Below are positions 26,889 to 39,502 of a stretch of DNA of 64,000 nt, one piece after another (position 1 is the stretch's first letter; the number at the start of each line of letters is the position of its first letter). Made by a program: the position numbers and the translations under genes. Location of the stretch: positions 62,001 through 126,000 of the forward strand of contig NZ_JAUSTE010000012.1 of NCBI RefSeq assembly GCF_030812675.1, written 5' to 3'. The notes below the pieces were generated by a model that was given only the letters and a program-made list of their open reading frames with translations, was not told the DNA's origin and searched no databases. This DNA is from Sinomonas atrocyanea. Lineage in GTDB: Bacteria; Actinomycetota; Actinomycetes; Actinomycetales; Micrococcaceae.

Positions 26889-27680
26889 TCAGAGCGCGCG
26901 GAAGCGCTTCGGCGAGTAGCTGCGGGGGGTGCGGACTCCCGGACGCTGGAGCGGCACCCAGAGCTTGTAGCGGTCGGCCCGGTAGTAGGACACCGAGTAG
27001 TCCACGATCGACTTCGAGACGTAGGCATGGCGCTGGATCTTGAGAAGCGGCGAGCCCATCTCGACGTTGAGGAGGCGGGCCGTGGACGGGGAGGCAGCCG
27101 TCGCCTCGATGGTGTCCTCCCCCCACTCCATGACGAGTCCGTACTTCTCGCTGAGCACCTGGTAGAGCGAGTTGGGTGGCGGCCCGTCGGTGAAGCCGGG
27201 GACCCGGCTGGCCACGATGTAGTTCTCGTCGACGCTCATCGGCTCCTTGTCCGCCAGCAGGAGCCGGCGGAAGCGGACCACAGGGGTGCCCTCGTCGACC
27301 TTGAGCTCCCGGGCGAGGTAGGCGGAGGCACCGATCTGCTCGAAGCTGAGGACCTTGGCGTCCGGGACCATTCCACGGCGCTGCATCTCCTCCGAATAGG
27401 AGGTGAGCTTCATCTGCAGGTCGAGCTTCGGGCGGCTGACGAACGTCCCGAGGCCGACGATGCGGTCCAGCACGCCCTCCGCCACGAGCGCATCGATCGC
27501 CTGGCGCACCGTCATCCGGGCCACGCCGAAGCGCAGCGAGAGGTCCCGCTCGGACGGCAGCGGGGCGCCGGGTGCGAGCTTCACGGCGATGTGCGAACGG
27601 AGGATCTCCCGCAGCTGGATGTACATGGCGGTCTTCGACGAGCGGTCGAGCTCGCCGTCGATGCCCTCGGCGTTGTGCAC
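26889..27680 (-). CDS. GntR/HutC-family transcriptional regulator
   Basis: 263 residues. GntR winged helix at about residues 16-82 (LPSERDLSLRFGVARMTVRQAIDALVAEGVLDRIVGLGTFVSRP), followed by a UTRA effector domain (SFEQIGASAYLARELKVDEGTPVVRFRRLLLADKEPM...). HutC/UTRA members sense sugars, amino-sugars or fatty acids; the ligand cannot be told here. The GTG at 27680 is fixed by GAGGAGG just upstream. It sits alone between the respiratory operons; control of either is not demonstrated. Confidence 0.9.
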   Translation of the reverse strand: MHNAEGIDGELDRSSKTAMYIQLREILRSHIAVKLAPGAPLPSERDLSLRFGVARMTVRQAIDALVAEGVLDRIVGLGTFVSRPKLDLQMKLTSYSEEMQRRGMVPDAKVLSFEQIGASAYLARELKVDEGTPVVRFRRLLLADKEPMSVDENYIVASRVPGFTDGPPPNSLYQVLSEKYGLVMEWGEDTIEATAASPSTARLLNVEMGSPLLKIQRHAYVSKSIVDYSVSYYRADRYKLWVPLQRPGVRTPRSYSPKRFRAL

Positions 27681-27813
27681 AGTCCTCCTCGTGAGCCGCG
27701 GGGCCGCGTGCCCCGGCAGGGGCCGCGGCACGTGTCGCGATTCAATCCTGACACACGCCCACGGGGCGCGCGCACGCCGCCCCACGCTCTCGGCCGAGGG
27801 CAGAAACGCCGAT

Positions 27814-27844
27814 GGCCGGCACCCTCATCGTGAGGGTGCCGGCC
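27814..27844. terminator. Hairpin terminator after ctaF
   Basis: A perfect 14-bp stem, GGCCGGCACCCTCA with its complement, loop TCG, 23 bp beyond the ctaF stop codon. No T-tract. Confidence 0.85.
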
Positions 27845-27867
27845 ACCGGCGTGAAGGCAGACCGAGC

Positions 27868-28269
27868 TCAGTGTGCGTGGTCTCCGCGGCTGTACTCGAA
27901 GACCCAGCCGACGAGCGCGACAATGGCGATGCCTGCACCGATGAAGAGGATCCACCAGCCGACTGCCACACCGAGGAAGCTGATCGCCGCCGAGGCGCCC
28001 AGGACCAGCGGCCACCAGCTCCAGGGGCTGAAGTGGCCCTGCTCGCCGGCGCCCTCGTGGATCTCGGCGTCCTCGCGGTCCTCGGGACGAAGCCCCACGC
28101 GGCGGCCGGTGACCATGATGTACGAGCTGATCATGACGCCCAGCCCGAACGCGAGCAGGAGGCCGATGATGCCGACCCATTCGGTCCAGTGGGTCATGAA
28201 CCCGTAGACGATCGCCACGGGCAGGAAGAACAGCCCCACGATCGCGAAGATCATCGTCTCGATTTTCAC
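27868..28269 (-). CDS. ctaF: Actinobacterial cytochrome c oxidase subunit IV
   Basis: 133 residues with four membrane helices, two before and two after a charged cytoplasmic loop ([37 protein letters not shown]), the typical layout of actinobacterial subunit IV. It is part of the aa3 oxidase. GTG start overlaps the ctaD TGA by four bases (GTGA), so it is the third gene of ctaCDF. Confidence 0.93.
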   Translation of the reverse strand: MKIETMIFAIVGLFFLPVAIVYGFMTHWTEWVGIIGLLLAFGLGVMISSYIMVTGRRVGLRPEDREDAEIHEGAGEQGHFSPWSWWPLVLGASAAISFLGVAVGWWILFIGAGIAIVALVGWVFEYSRGDHAH

Positions 28270-29990
28270 TTGGCGGTGTCCTTACGGTCGGCGGCCGCGA
28301 CGGCGGCGGTGGCCCCCGCGTGCTGGACTGCTCCAACGCTCGAGAGCTCCGGGTGGTGGAGGTCAAGCGCGGGACGCTCGGAACGGATGCGCGGCAGCGA
28401 CGTGAAGTTGTGCCGCGGCGGCGGGCAGGAGGTTGCCCACTCGAGCGATCCGCCGAAGCCCCACGGGTCGTCCACGAGGACCTTCTTGCCGTGGCGGGCC
28501 GTGATGTAGACGTTCCAGAAGAACGGAATCAGCGAAGCGCCCAGCACGAAGGAGAAGATCGTGGAGAACTGGTTCATCCAGGTGAAGTTGTCCTGGGGGA
28601 GGTAGTCGGCGTAGCGGCGCGGCATGCCCATGACGCCCAGCCAGTGCTGGATCAGGAAGGTGCCGTGGAAGCCGATGAGGAGCAGCCAGAAGTGGATCTT
28701 GCCGAGACGCTCGTTGAGCATCTTGCCGGTGAACTTGGGCCACCAGAAGTAGAACCCGGCGAACATCGCGAACACGACCGTGCCGAAGACGACGTAGTGG
28801 AAGTGCGCCACCACGAAGTAGGTGTCCGAGACGTGGAAGTCCAGCGGCGGCGACGCGAGGATGATGCCCGTGAGGCCACCGAAGAGGAACGTGATGAGGA
28901 AGCCGAGGCTCCACAGCATCGGCGTCTCGAAGGTCAGCGAGCCCCGCCACATCGTGCCGATCCAGTTGAAGAACTTCACGCCTGTCGGCACCGCGATCAG
29001 CATCGTCATGAACGAGAAGAACGGGAGCAGGACCGCGCCGGTCACGTACATGTGGTGTGCCCACACGCTGACCGAGAGGGCCGCGATGGCGATGGTCGCG
29101 AAGACGAGGCCCTTGTAGCCGAAGATCGGCTTGCGGCTGAAGACCGGGAAGATCTCCGAGACGATGCCGAAGAACGGCAGCGCGATGATGTACACCTCGG
29201 GGTGGCCGAAGAACCAGAACAGGTGCTGCCAGAGGATGGCGCCGCCGTTCTCCGGGTCGAAGATGTGGGCGCCGAAGCGGCGGTCCGCTCCGAGGCCGAA
29301 CAGCGCAGCGGCGAGCGGCGGGAACGCCATCAGCACCAGGATCGAGGTGATGAACACGTTCCACGTGAAGATGGGCATGCGCCACATGGTCATGCCCGGG
29401 GCGCGCATGCAGATCACGGTGGTGATGAAGTTGACGGCTCCGAGGATCGTGCCGAAGCCCGAGAGCGCGAGTCCGAAGACCCACAGGTCACCGCCCACCC
29501 CCGGCGTGAACGTCGTGTTCGACAGCGGCGCGTAGGCGAACCATCCGAAGGAGGCGGCGCCCTGGGGCGTGATGAAGCCGGCGGTCGCGATGGTGGAGCC
29601 GAAGAGGAAGAACCAGAACGCGAGGGCGTTGAGACGCGGGAACGCGACGTCGGGGGCGCCGATCTGCAGCGGCATGATCACGTTCGTGAAGCCCGCGAAG
29701 AGCGGGGTCGCGAACATGAGCAGCATGATCGTGCCGTGCATCGTGAACAGCTGGTTGTACTGCTCCTTGGTCTGCAGGATCTGCATGCCCGGCTCGAAGA
29801 GCTCCGCGCGGATGAGCAGTGCCATCACGCCGCCGAGGCAGAAGAACACGAACGACGCGATCAGGTACATGTACCCGATGGTCTTGTGGTCGGTCGAGGT
29901 GATCCAGTTGACGACGATGCGCCCCTTGGACGTCGGCACCACCGGTGCGCTTACAGCACCGGCAGAAGGCGACTGGGTATAGGTAGCCAT
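28266..29990 (-). CDS. ctaD: Cytochrome c oxidase subunit I
   Basis: 574 residues, twelve membrane helices. Heme-copper oxidase signatures include [14 protein letters not shown] (low-spin heme ligand), [11 protein letters not shown] with the Cu-B His and cross-linked Tyr, [10 protein letters not shown] (two Cu-B His), and HFHYVVFG (heme a3 and a ligands). It reduces oxygen and pumps protons. AGTAGGGACC, which includes the ctaC stop codon, is its ribosome-binding site, so ctaC and ctaD are coupled. Confidence 0.97.
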   Translation of the reverse strand: MATYTQSPSAGAVSAPVVPTSKGRIVVNWITSTDHKTIGYMYLIASFVFFCLGGVMALLIRAELFEPGMQILQTKEQYNQLFTMHGTIMLLMFATPLFAGFTNVIMPLQIGAPDVAFPRLNALAFWFFLFGSTIATAGFITPQGAASFGWFAYAPLSNTTFTPGVGGDLWVFGLALSGFGTILGAVNFITTVICMRAPGMTMWRMPIFTWNVFITSILVLMAFPPLAAALFGLGADRRFGAHIFDPENGGAILWQHLFWFFGHPEVYIIALPFFGIVSEIFPVFSRKPIFGYKGLVFATIAIAALSVSVWAHHMYVTGAVLLPFFSFMTMLIAVPTGVKFFNWIGTMWRGSLTFETPMLWSLGFLITFLFGGLTGIILASPPLDFHVSDTYFVVAHFHYVVFGTVVFAMFAGFYFWWPKFTGKMLNERLGKIHFWLLLIGFHGTFLIQHWLGVMGMPRRYADYLPQDNFTWMNQFSTIFSFVLGASLIPFFWNVYITARHGKKVLVDDPWGFGGSLEWATSCPPPRHNFTSLPRIRSERPALDLHHPELSSVGAVQHAGATAAVAAADRKDTAK

Positions 29991-29995
29991 GGTCC

Positions 29996-30853
29996 CTACT
30001 TCTGGTTCTGGTTAGGGTTGCGGTCGTACTTCGTGTCCAGGAGGCCCTTGTCGAGGCCCGCCAGATGCGCCTGGAACTCCGCCTCGGGGACGACCTTCAC
30101 GCGGAACAGCATCTCCGAGTGGTACTCGCCGCAGAGCTCGGCGCACTTGCCGTCGTAGGTGCCTTCCTTCTGCGGCGTGAAGTACATGTAGTTCGGCTTG
30201 CCCGGGATCATGTCGCGCTTCTGGAGGAACGCGGGGACCCAGAACGAGTGGATGACGTCGCGGGAGGTGAGCTCGACGGTCACCGACTTGCCGACCGGCA
30301 GGTAGAGGGTCGGCAGCGTGTTGAGGTCGATCGCCTGGCCCGTCAGCTGCGCCTGGGTGCCGGCCTCGTGCACATCGTCCTTGACGACGCCGCCCTGCTT
30401 GTAGTTGAAGTCCCAGGACCACTGCTTGCCGACCACATTGACGGTCACGTCCGGGTTCGCGTTCGGGGTGTCGATCGCGCGCTGGTCGCGGTCGGTGAAG
30501 TAGAAGAACGTGAAGACGAGGAACAGCGGGATCGCCGTGTAGAAGATCTCGAGCGGCAGGTTGTAGCTCGTCTGGCGGGGGAAGCCCGTCGTGCCCTTGC
30601 GCCGGCGGTAGGCAACGATGCACCAGAGGATGAGGGCCCAGGTGATCAAGCCGATGGCCATGGCCGCGATCCAGGAATTCACCCAGAGGTCCGTCAGGAT
30701 CGGCGTATTGCTCGTGGTATCCCGATCAGTGGGTAGCCAGCCACGCTGGACCTCGGGTGAACATCCAGACAGCGCGAGCGCGCCGGCCGCGGCTACTGCC
30801 GAGACCGTGATGATGCGTGCGCGCTGCCTGCTGGTTCGGTTCTGCGACCTCAC
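29996..30853 (-). CDS. ctaC: Cytochrome c oxidase subunit II (lipoprotein)
   Basis: 285 residues. A signal peptide ends in a lipobox (LSGC), and two membrane helices follow ([45 protein letters not shown]). The cupredoxin domain has the Cu-A ligands His in DVIHSFWVP and [12 protein letters not shown]. It receives electrons from QcrC. GTG start at 30853. It is the first gene of ctaCDF; the 107 bp upstream are relatively AT-rich and should hold the promoter, but no convincing -10/-35 pair was identified. Confidence 0.96.
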   Translation of the reverse strand: MRSQNRTSRQRARIITVSAVAAAGALALSGCSPEVQRGWLPTDRDTTSNTPILTDLWVNSWIAAMAIGLITWALILWCIVAYRRRKGTTGFPRQTSYNLPLEIFYTAIPLFLVFTFFYFTDRDQRAIDTPNANPDVTVNVVGKQWSWDFNYKQGGVVKDDVHEAGTQAQLTGQAIDLNTLPTLYLPVGKSVTVELTSRDVIHSFWVPAFLQKRDMIPGKPNYMYFTPQKEGTYDGKCAELCGEYHSEMLFRVKVVPEAEFQAHLAGLDKGLLDTKYDRNPNQNQK

Positions 30854-30997
30854 AGACGGCCCTTCCTCTTGGTGCTTCTCTCCGGTGGCAGCACGGCAGA
30901 CGAGCTCCCGTGCACGCGACCGGGCGACATAGTTTTACTACTCGGTGTAGAGCTTACAGCGAACATCGGCCAATATCCCACATGTCCCGCAGACGCG

Positions 30998-31047
30998 TCG
31001 GCCGCGCCCCGACGGGACCGTTGGCGGTCCTGTCGAGGCGCGGCCGA
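30998..31047. terminator. Hairpin terminator after erpA
   Basis: A 23-bp stem with two mismatches (possible G-U wobbles) around loop TTGG; left arm begins TCGGCCGCGCC, right arm ends GGCGCGGCCGA. It lies 18 bp beyond the erpA stop and upstream of the ctaC promoter region. Confidence 0.8.
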
Positions 31048-31065
31048 TGCCGTGCCCGAAGCGGC

Positions 31066-31431
31066 TCAGTGGAAGGAATCACCGCATGCGCACGAGCCCT
31101 GCGCATTGGGGTTGTCGATCGTGAAGCCCTGCTTCGAGATGGAGTCCTCGAAGTCGATGGTGGCGCCCGCGAGGTACGGCACGCTCATCTTGTCCACGAC
31201 CACCTCGACGCCGTCGAAGTCCCGCACCGCGTCCCCGTCCAGCAGGCGCTCGTCGAAGTACAGCTGGTAGATGAGTCCCGAGCAGCCCCCGGGCTGGACC
31301 GAGACACGCAGGCGCAGGTCAGTGCGTCCCTCCTGCTCCAGCAGGCTGCGGACCTTCCCGGCCGCGACCTCGGTCAGCTGCACCTCGTGCGAGGCCAGGG
31401 CCTCGGCAGGCTCATTGATTGCAGTGCTCAT
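31066..31431 (-). CDS. erpA: Iron-sulfur cluster insertion protein (HesB/IscA/ErpA family)
   Basis: 121 residues. The A-type carrier signature is complete: Cys50 in QPGGCSG, and Cys114 and Cys116 in GSCACG. It delivers Fe-S clusters to apoproteins; position between the dipeptidase and the cytochrome oxidase operon is common in Actinobacteria, and QcrA is a possible client (inference). The start at MSTAINEP follows GAAGGTACGGA. Confidence 0.92.
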   Translation of the reverse strand: MSTAINEPAEALASHEVQLTEVAAGKVRSLLEQEGRTDLRLRVSVQPGGCSGLIYQLYFDERLLDGDAVRDFDGVEVVVDKMSVPYLAGATIDFEDSISKQGFTIDNPNAQGSCACGDSFH

Positions 31432-31549
31432 TCCGTACCTTCTCTCGTGCCGTCCTGCGTGGCCGGCGGAGTGCCCGCCCGGCCTCGTTGGGCCTTCCCT
31501 CCATGCTACGACCGAGGCGGCAGGCCCTGCCAACCCTCTGAGGGCGAGT

Positions 31550-32956
31550 TCACACTCGGTCGCGGTGCAGTCCGGCCAGGAGCAGGCTCTCCGCCACGAT
31601 GCACTTCTCGAAGTCCCCGAGGTGGAGGGACTCGTTGGCGCTGTGGGCCCGCGAGTCGGGGTCCTCGACGCCGGTGATGAGGACCTCGGCGGCGGGGAAG
31701 ACCTCCTTGAGGTCTGCGATGAACGGGATCGAGCCGCCCATGCCGGTGTGGACCGCAGGCGTCCCCCACGCCTCACCGAGCGCCCACAGCACGGTGCCGG
31801 CGGCCGCGGAGCCGGTGTCGGCCTGGTACGCGCTGCCCTTTTCCTTGGGGCTGAAGGTGAGGTGGGCGCCGAACGGCACATGGGCCTCGAGGTGCTCGCG
31901 GACGCAGTCCATCGCCGCGTCCGGGTCCTGTCCGGGGGCGAGGCGGAGGCTGAATTTCGCGCGCGCCCGGGCCTGGATGGTGTTGGACGCGACGTCCACG
32001 GCGGGGACATCGATGCCGATGATGGACAGCGCGGGCCGGCGCCACAGCCGGGCGGCGATGCTGCCCGTCCCCGCGAGGCGCACTCCCTCCAGCACCGAGG
32101 CGTCCTGCCGGTACTGCTCCTCGGGATAGTCGAGGTCGGCGTCGTCGTGGGCCACAAGCCCCTCGATGGCGACGTTGCCGGCGTCGTCGTGCAGCGTGGC
32201 GATCAGCCGGGCGAGGATGGTGGGGGCGTCGAGGACCGGGCCGCCGAACACGCCGGAGTGGACCGAGTGGCCGAGCACGGCCACCTCGAAGGTGCCGTCG
32301 ACGAGCCCGCGGAGGCTCGCCGTGAGCGCGGGTCGGCCGACCGCCCAGTTGCTCGAGTCGGCGACGACGATCACGTCCGCTGCGAGCCGTTCGCGGTGCG
32401 CCTCGAGGAAGGCGCGGAAGGACGGGGAGCCGAATTCCTCCTCGCCTTCGATGAAGAGGGTGACGCCGATCCCGAGCCTGTCAACGAGGACCTCGGAGAG
32501 CGCGCGGAAGGCTGCGAGGTGGACCAGGATGCCGGCCTTGTCGTCCGCACTCCCCCGGCCGTACAGCCGGCCGTCGCGTTCCGTCGCGATGAACGGCTCG
32601 GTGTCCCAGAGGTCCAGGTCCCCCGGCGGCTGCACGTCGTGGTGGGCGTAGAGAAGGACCGTGGGCTGGCCGGGCTCAGCCGCGTGCCGGGCGACGATGG
32701 CCGGGCCGCCCTCGGTGCCGTCGGGGCGGGGAGCGCGGAGGATCTCGGCGTCCTGGATGCCGGCGTCGCGGACGAGCTCAAGCACGGCCTCGGCGCTGCG
32801 CTCGATCTCGGCGGGCGGGAAGGACGGCCAGGCGATCCCGGGGATCGCGACGAGCCGGGTCAGCTCGGCGACGGTGTCGGCGAAGCGGCGGGCGACGGCG
32901 GCCCGCAGCGCCGCGACGTCGGCGGCGGGCACATGCTGGGGTAGATGTGAAGGCAT
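31550..32956 (-). CDS. M20 family dipeptidase
   Basis: 468 residues. Metal-site motifs of the M20 family: YAHHDVQPPGDLDLWDTEPF, GRGSADDKAG, IEGEEEFGSPSF, and the dimerisation/catalytic lid (LGHSVHSGVFGG), with GGSIPFIADL and the final RAHSANES. It probably hydrolyses dipeptides in the cytoplasm. TAATGT (minus, 32968-32963) is 6 nt before the ATG, so it is probably leaderless. Confidence 0.92.
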   Translation of the reverse strand: MPSHLPQHVPAADVAALRAAVARRFADTVAELTRLVAIPGIAWPSFPPAEIERSAEAVLELVRDAGIQDAEILRAPRPDGTEGGPAIVARHAAEPGQPTVLLYAHHDVQPPGDLDLWDTEPFIATERDGRLYGRGSADDKAGILVHLAAFRALSEVLVDRLGIGVTLFIEGEEEFGSPSFRAFLEAHRERLAADVIVVADSSNWAVGRPALTASLRGLVDGTFEVAVLGHSVHSGVFGGPVLDAPTILARLIATLHDDAGNVAIEGLVAHDDADLDYPEEQYRQDASVLEGVRLAGTGSIAARLWRRPALSIIGIDVPAVDVASNTIQARARAKFSLRLAPGQDPDAAMDCVREHLEAHVPFGAHLTFSPKEKGSAYQADTGSAAAGTVLWALGEAWGTPAVHTGMGGSIPFIADLKEVFPAAEVLITGVEDPDSRAHSANESLHLGDFEKCIVAESLLLAGLHRDRV

Positions 32957-33060
32957 GGCTTGACATTACAAGGGAGCCACTCCCCCATCAATGGCCGGCA
33001 CGTCCCCGCGGCCGGGCGTCCGCGGCGGTCGCACACGGCACCGCCCGGTATCCTTGGAGG

Positions 33061-33645
33061 GTGTTTGGACGCAAGAACGAGCCAGCTGCCGAGACGACCC
33101 CGCAGCCCGCCGAGCCCCAGGTCCCGGTCGTGGGCAAGGGGACCCCGACCCCGAGGCGCAAAGACCAGGAGGCGGCGCGGCGGCGTCCCCTCGTCCCCAC
33201 GGACCGCAAGGCCTCCAGGGCCGCCGAGCGGCAGGCCGCCGTGGAGGAGCGCCAGCGCGTGCGCCGGGCCCTCGAGACCGGCGACGAGCGGAACATGCCG
33301 TTCCGCGACCGGGGCCCGCAGAAGCGGTTCGCCCGCGATTTCGTCGACGCGCGCTTCAACCTCGGCGAGTACCTGATGTTCGCGGCCCTCGCCTTCGTGG
33401 TCATCTCGTTCATCGTCCCGCAGGCCGCCGCCGCCCAGGTGTTCATCCTCGGGGCCTTCTGGATCGTCTTCCTCCTGGTGTTCGTGGACACCTTCTGGCT
33501 CTCCCGCCGCCTCAAGCGCGCGCTGCAGGCCAAGTTCGGCGAGGTCGAGCGCGGCACCGTGTGGTACGGCAGCATGCGGGCCCTGCAGTTCCGCCCGCTG
33601 CGGCTGCCCAAGGCGCTCGCGAAGCGCGGCCAGTACCCGGCCTGA
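33061..33645 (+). CDS. DUF3043 membrane protein
   Basis: 194 residues. A long charged, Lys/Arg-rich N-terminal half (TPRRKDQEAARRRPLVPTDRK, DRGPQKRFARDFVDARFN) precedes two adjacent membrane helices and a basic C-terminal tail. This is the layout of the actinobacterial DUF3043 family. The GTG at 33061 follows TATCCT (33049-33054) by 6 nt, giving a leaderless start. Divergent from the dipeptidase. Function unknown. Confidence 0.85.
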   Translation: MFGRKNEPAAETTPQPAEPQVPVVGKGTPTPRRKDQEAARRRPLVPTDRKASRAAERQAAVEERQRVRRALETGDERNMPFRDRGPQKRFARDFVDARFNLGEYLMFAALAFVVISFIVPQAAAAQVFILGAFWIVFLLVFVDTFWLSRRLKRALQAKFGEVERGTVWYGSMRALQFRPLRLPKALAKRGQYPA

Positions 33646-33692
33646 CGGCCCGGGCCCCACAGCGGCCGGGGCATTCCCCGGCAGCCCTGACC

Positions 33693-33735
33693 ACGACGGC
33701 GGCGCGGCCCCACCCGGGTGCCGCGCCGCCGTCGT
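33693..33735. terminator. Bidirectional hairpin, DUF3043 gene / pyrD
   Basis: A perfect 16-bp stem (ACGACGGCGGCGCGGC and complement) with an 11-nt loop, between the convergent DUF3043 and pyrD genes. Confidence 0.82.
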
Positions 33736-33780
33736 CTGTCCTCCCGGCCCGGACGCGCGGGGCGCGGCCGAGGCTGGGGG

Positions 33781-34863
33781 TCAGCGAGTCCGCGCGGGGG
33801 CGGGCCGGCGGGCGAGGCCGCGGTTGACGGCTGCCGCCCAGAAGGGGCCCTCGTAGAGGAAGGCGGTGTAGCCCTGGACGAGGGTGGCGCCGGCGTCCAG
33901 GCGCTCGCGGACATCGTCCGCCGTCTCCACCCCGCCCACCGCGACGAGGGCGAGCCGGTCCCCCACCGCGGCCTTGAGGCGGCGCAGCACCTCGAGGGAG
34001 CGGCCCTTGAGCGGGGCGCCCGAGAGGCCGCCGGCCCCCGCGGCGTCGACGGCCTCGGCGGGGCTGGCGAGACCTTCCCGCGAGATGGTGGTGTTCGTGG
34101 CGATGATGCCGTCGAGCCCCATCTCGAGCGCAAGCCGGGCCACATCGTCGATGTCCGCGTCGGAGAGGTCTGGGGCGATCTTCACCAGCAGCGGCACCCG
34201 GCGGCCCGCGGCGGCCTCCGACTCCTCGCGCACCGCGGCCAGGAGCGGCCGCAGAGTCTCGACGCTCTGCAGGAGGCGCAGCCCCGGCGTGTTCGGCGAG
34301 CTGACGTTCACCACCAGGTAGTCCGCCACCGGGGCCAGCGCCCGCGCGCTGACGCGGTAGTCATCGGCGGCGTCCTCGAGCTCCACGACCTTGGTCTTGC
34401 CGATGTTGACCCCGATGACCGGCCGGTCGGCGCCGTAGCGCGCCTCGAGGGCGGCCCGCGCTGCGGCGATGCGGGGTGCCACGGCGGCGGCACCGTCGTT
34501 GTTGAAGCCCATCCTGTTCACGACCGCGCGGTCCTCGATGAGGCGGAACAGCCGCGGCCGGGGGTTGCCCGGCTGCGCCTGACCGGTGATGGTGCCGACC
34601 TCGATGTGGCCGAAGCCCAGCTCGGCGAGGGCCTCGATCCCCCGGCCCTCCTTGTCGAAGCCAGCCGCGAGGCCGAAGGGCGAGGGGAAGGCGAGCCCCA
34701 GGGCCTCGGTGCGCAGCGACGGCGCAGGCGCCGTGCACCTGGCGAGGACTCGGCCGAGCCCGCAGGAGTGCACAGCCCGGATCGCTCCGAACCCGATCCG
34801 GTGGGCCCGCTCGGCGTCCATCCAGGAGAAGGCAGCACGGAAGAACAGGGGGTAGAAGCGCAT
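33781..34863 (-). CDS. pyrD: Dihydroorotate dehydrogenase (quinone), class 2
   Basis: 360 residues. The N-terminal helices ([22 protein letters not shown]) for membrane association mark class 2. FMN and substrate motifs: [28 protein letters not shown] (catalytic Ser), [14 protein letters not shown], and GVGGVxT-like [11 protein letters not shown]. It oxidises dihydroorotate to orotate, feeding electrons to the quinone pool used by the bc1 complex encoded nearby. Confidence 0.95.
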   Translation of the reverse strand: MRFYPLFFRAAFSWMDAERAHRIGFGAIRAVHSCGLGRVLARCTAPAPSLRTEALGLAFPSPFGLAAGFDKEGRGIEALAELGFGHIEVGTITGQAQPGNPRPRLFRLIEDRAVVNRMGFNNDGAAAVAPRIAAARAALEARYGADRPVIGVNIGKTKVVELEDAADDYRVSARALAPVADYLVVNVSSPNTPGLRLLQSVETLRPLLAAVREESEAAAGRRVPLLVKIAPDLSDADIDDVARLALEMGLDGIIATNTTISREGLASPAEAVDAAGAGGLSGAPLKGRSLEVLRRLKAAVGDRLALVAVGGVETADDVRERLDAGATLVQGYTAFLYEGPFWAAAVNRGLARRPAPARTR

Positions 34864-34927
34864 GGGTCTAGTCTCCCATGCCCGCTGCTCTCTACTCTCG
34901 TTCTTGACGCCACGATCAGGAGGCCCC

Positions 34928-35908
34928 ATGCCGCTCCACTGGACCCAGGACTTCCTGGGCCGCGGTGTCGAGTCGGCTCCGCTCGGCCGCGGGCGGCACG
35001 GCGAGCTCGGCACGCTCATCAGGTTCGACCCCGCGGAGGGGACGACGGGTCCCGGAGGCCCGGCCCTGCAGCCGGCGGAGGGGGCCCTGCTCTACGTGCA
35101 CGGCTGGAGCGACTACTTCTTCAACCTCGAACTCGCCCACTTCGCCGCTGCCCGCGGCTACCGGTTCTACGCCCTCGACCTCCCCGAGCACGGGCGGAGC
35201 CTGGCGGGAGGGGAGATGCCCGGATTCGTCGGTTCGGCCGAGCACTACCTCGAGAGCCTGGACGCTGCGGTTGCCGCGGTCTGCGCCGACTCGGGCACCC
35301 GGCCGGTGCTCATGGGGCACTCGACAGGCGGCCTCGCGGCGGCGCTGTACGCGCAGCGGTCCGGGGAGCAGCTCACCGGGCTCGTCCTGAGCAGCCCGTG
35401 GCTCGTCGCGCACGGCGGTGCGGCGGCCGGCCGGGTCCTGGAGGCCGCCCTGCGCCCGGCGTCGCTGCGGTGGCCGCGCCAGCAGCTTCCCCTGCCGTCC
35501 CGCGGCTACTTCTGGCGCGCGGTCGCGAAGGAGGCCGGGGGCGAGTGGGAGCTGCGCGAGGACCTGCGCCCGCGCAACGCCTTCCCGGTGCGGGTGGGGT
35601 GGCTCCATGGCGTCCTCCAGGGGCAGCGCCTCCTGCGGTCGGGGCCGCGGATCGAGCTGCCGTCCCTGCTGCTCGCTTCCACCACCTCGGACGTCGGGCC
35701 GGTGTGGCGGGAGCGGATGCGCGAGCGGGACGCGGTGCTCTCCATCGCGCCCATGCGCCGGGCGGCTGCGGAGCTCTGCGTGCAGCTCGACGAGGCCCTC
35801 GTGGAGGGCGGCCTGCACGATGTGCTGCTCTCGCCCGCGCCCGTCCGCAACGAGGCCTACGGCAGGCTGGGGAACTGGCTCGAACAGCTCGGCTGGCAGG
35901 CCGGCTAG
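34928..35908 (+). CDS. Alpha/beta hydrolase (monoacylglycerol-lipase-like)
   Basis: 326 residues. [36 protein letters not shown] forms the oxyanion region and the cap entrance; the nucleophile elbow is MGHSTGG; the C-terminal [10 protein letters not shown] supplies the catalytic His. Similar to Hydrolase_4 / lysophospholipase-type esterases. AGGAGG (34918-34923) with 4-nt spacing fixes the start at MPLHWTQ. Its TAG stop shares a CTAG palindrome with the uppS stop on the other strand. Substrate unknown. Confidence 0.87.
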   Translation: MPLHWTQDFLGRGVESAPLGRGRHGELGTLIRFDPAEGTTGPGGPALQPAEGALLYVHGWSDYFFNLELAHFAAARGYRFYALDLPEHGRSLAGGEMPGFVGSAEHYLESLDAAVAAVCADSGTRPVLMGHSTGGLAAALYAQRSGEQLTGLVLSSPWLVAHGGAAAGRVLEAALRPASLRWPRQQLPLPSRGYFWRAVAKEAGGEWELREDLRPRNAFPVRVGWLHGVLQGQRLLRSGPRIELPSLLLASTTSDVGPVWRERMRERDAVLSIAPMRRAAAELCVQLDEALVEGGLHDVLLSPAPVRNEAYGRLGNWLEQLGWQAG

Positions 35909-36735
35909 CTCACGGGGGCCCGGTCGACCGCGCCCCCATAGCGGCGGTCGCGGCGCGCGTAGATCTCCACGGCCTCCCAGAGGGTCCGCCGGTCGACGTC
36001 CGGCCACAGCGTGTCGAGGAACACCATCTCGGCATACGCCGACTGCCACAGCAGGAAATTGCTCAGACGTTGCTCGCCCGAGCTGCGCAGGAACAGGTCC
36101 ACGTCCGGCAGGTCCGGTTCGTCGAGGTATCGCTGGATGGTCTTCTCCCCCACGCTGCTCGCGCGCAGGCGGCCTGCCTCGACGTCGCGGGCGATCGCCG
36201 CGACGGCATCCGCGATCTCCGCCCGGCCCCCGTAGTTGACGCACATCGTCAGGTGGCAGACCGTGTTCTCGCGGGTGTAGGCCTCGGCCTCCTCGAGCTC
36301 CTTGATCACCGAGCCCCAGAGTCGGGGCCGCCGCCCTGCCCAGCGGATGCGAACCCCCCACGAGTCCAGAGTGTCGCGCTGGCGCCGCAGGACGTCCTTG
36401 TTGAACCCCATGAGGAACCGCACCTCCTCGGGCGAGCGCTTCCAGTTCTCGGTGGAGAACGCGTACACGGAGACGTACTCGATGCCGAGCTCGATCGCGC
36501 CCGCCATGACGTCGAGCAGCGCCGGCTCCCCGGCCTTGTGCCCCTCGATGCGCGGGAGGCCGCGCTGGTTGGCCCAGCGGCCGTTGCCGTCCATGACGAT
36601 CGCGACGTGCCGGGGCACGAACTCACGCGGGATGGCGGGCGGGGTCGCGCCCGAGGGGTGTGGGAAGGGCGCGGCAGGGGCAGGGCGGCCCGTGCGGGTG
36701 CGTCGCGGGGAGAGGGGTGTCACGAGGGCGGTCAC
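35905..36735 (-). CDS. uppS: Isoprenyl (undecaprenyl/decaprenyl) diphosphate synthase
   Basis: 276 residues. cis-prenyltransferase motifs: [50 protein letters not shown], and the C-terminal [27 protein letters not shown]. It makes the lipid carrier for cell-wall polymers. The GTG at 36735 has no clear ribosome-binding site; a second GTG at 36723 is an alternative start within a Pro/Thr/Arg-rich tail. It lies 57 bp after recO. Confidence 0.95.
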   Translation of the reverse strand: MTALVTPLSPRRTRTGRPAPAAPFPHPSGATPPAIPREFVPRHVAIVMDGNGRWANQRGLPRIEGHKAGEPALLDVMAGAIELGIEYVSVYAFSTENWKRSPEEVRFLMGFNKDVLRRQRDTLDSWGVRIRWAGRRPRLWGSVIKELEEAEAYTRENTVCHLTMCVNYGGRAEIADAVAAIARDVEAGRLRASSVGEKTIQRYLDEPDLPDVDLFLRSSGEQRLSNFLLWQSAYAEMVFLDTLWPDVDRRTLWEAVEIYARRDRRYGGAVDRAPVS

Positions 36736-36792
36736 CGTCCGGGTCGGGTTGTGGGGTCTTCACGGCCGCGGACGACGCCGCGCGGCCGGCTG

Positions 36793-37557
36793 TCAGGGAT
36801 CGGCGGCCTCGCGCTCGACGAGCTTGAGGGAGCCCACCGCGCGTTCGAGGTGCCATTGCGCATAGGCGGCGACGAGCCCGGCGGCCTCCCGCCGGTGTGG
36901 AGGCTCGGACGCATCGGCCGCGACCCAGTCGCCGGCCAGAAGCGCGGCGAGCAGCCGGACGGTCTCCCTGGCCGGGGCCGGGGACCCGGGCGGCCGGCAG
37001 GCCGCGCAGACGATCCCGCCGAGGGCCGCACTGAAGGCCCCGTGCGGTCCCGGCTCGCCGCAGCGGGCGCAGTCGGTGAAGCTCGGCGCCCAGCCCGCGG
37101 TCGAGAGCGCCCGCAGGAGGTAGGAGTCGAGGATGAGGCCGGGCGGATGCGCTCCCCTGCTCAGCGCGGCGAGGGCACCGACGAGGAGCAGGTACTGCGC
37201 GGTCGCGGCGTCGGCCTCGGAGGCCGTGAGCCGCTCCGCGGTCTCGGCCATCGCGGCCGCCACGGTGTAGCGGGAGTAGTCGGCGGCGATCGGGGCGCCG
37301 TAGCTGGCCCGCGCGGCCGCCTGGCTCACGATCTCGAGGGACCGTCCGTGCACGAGCTGGAGCTCGGAGACCATGAACGGCTCGAGGCTCGCCCCGAAGC
37401 GGCTGCGGGTGCGCCGCACCCCGCGCGCAACCGCGCGGACCTGTCCGTGCGAGCGGGTCAGCAGGACCACGATCCGGTCCGCTTCGCCGAGCTTGTGGGT
37501 CCGCAGCACGACGCCGTCGTCCCGGTAGCTCCGGGATGCGAAGGTCGTCTCAGCCAT
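36793..37557 (-). CDS. recO: DNA repair protein RecO
   Basis: 254 residues. An N-terminal OB fold ([39 protein letters not shown]) is followed by a helical domain and a zinc motif (CARCG...CAACR). RecO loads RecA with RecR on SSB-coated ssDNA. Start at 37557 (MAETT) or the in-frame ATG at 37566 (MDVMAETT); GGGAG upstream suits the former better. The uppS gene follows. Confidence 0.92.
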   Translation of the reverse strand: MAETTFASRSYRDDGVVLRTHKLGEADRIVVLLTRSHGQVRAVARGVRRTRSRFGASLEPFMVSELQLVHGRSLEIVSQAAARASYGAPIAADYSRYTVAAAMAETAERLTASEADAATAQYLLLVGALAALSRGAHPPGLILDSYLLRALSTAGWAPSFTDCARCGEPGPHGAFSAALGGIVCAACRPPGSPAPARETVRLLAALLAGDWVAADASEPPHRREAAGLVAAYAQWHLERAVGSLKLVEREAADP

Positions 37558-37593
37558 GACGTCCATTCTCCCACCGGAAGTGACACCCGGGCG

Positions 37594-37629
37594 GCACGAC
37601 GGCGCCGGAGCGGCCCGGCGCCGTCGTGC
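37594..37629. terminator. Hairpin terminator after leuA
   Basis: GCACGACGGCGCCGG (37594-37608) and its perfect complement (37615-37629) with loop AGCGGC, 18 bp beyond the leuA stop on the minus strand. Confidence 0.8.
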
Positions 37630-37647
37630 GCACTGCGTCCGGGTGCC

Positions 37648-39502
<1,855 letters not shown>
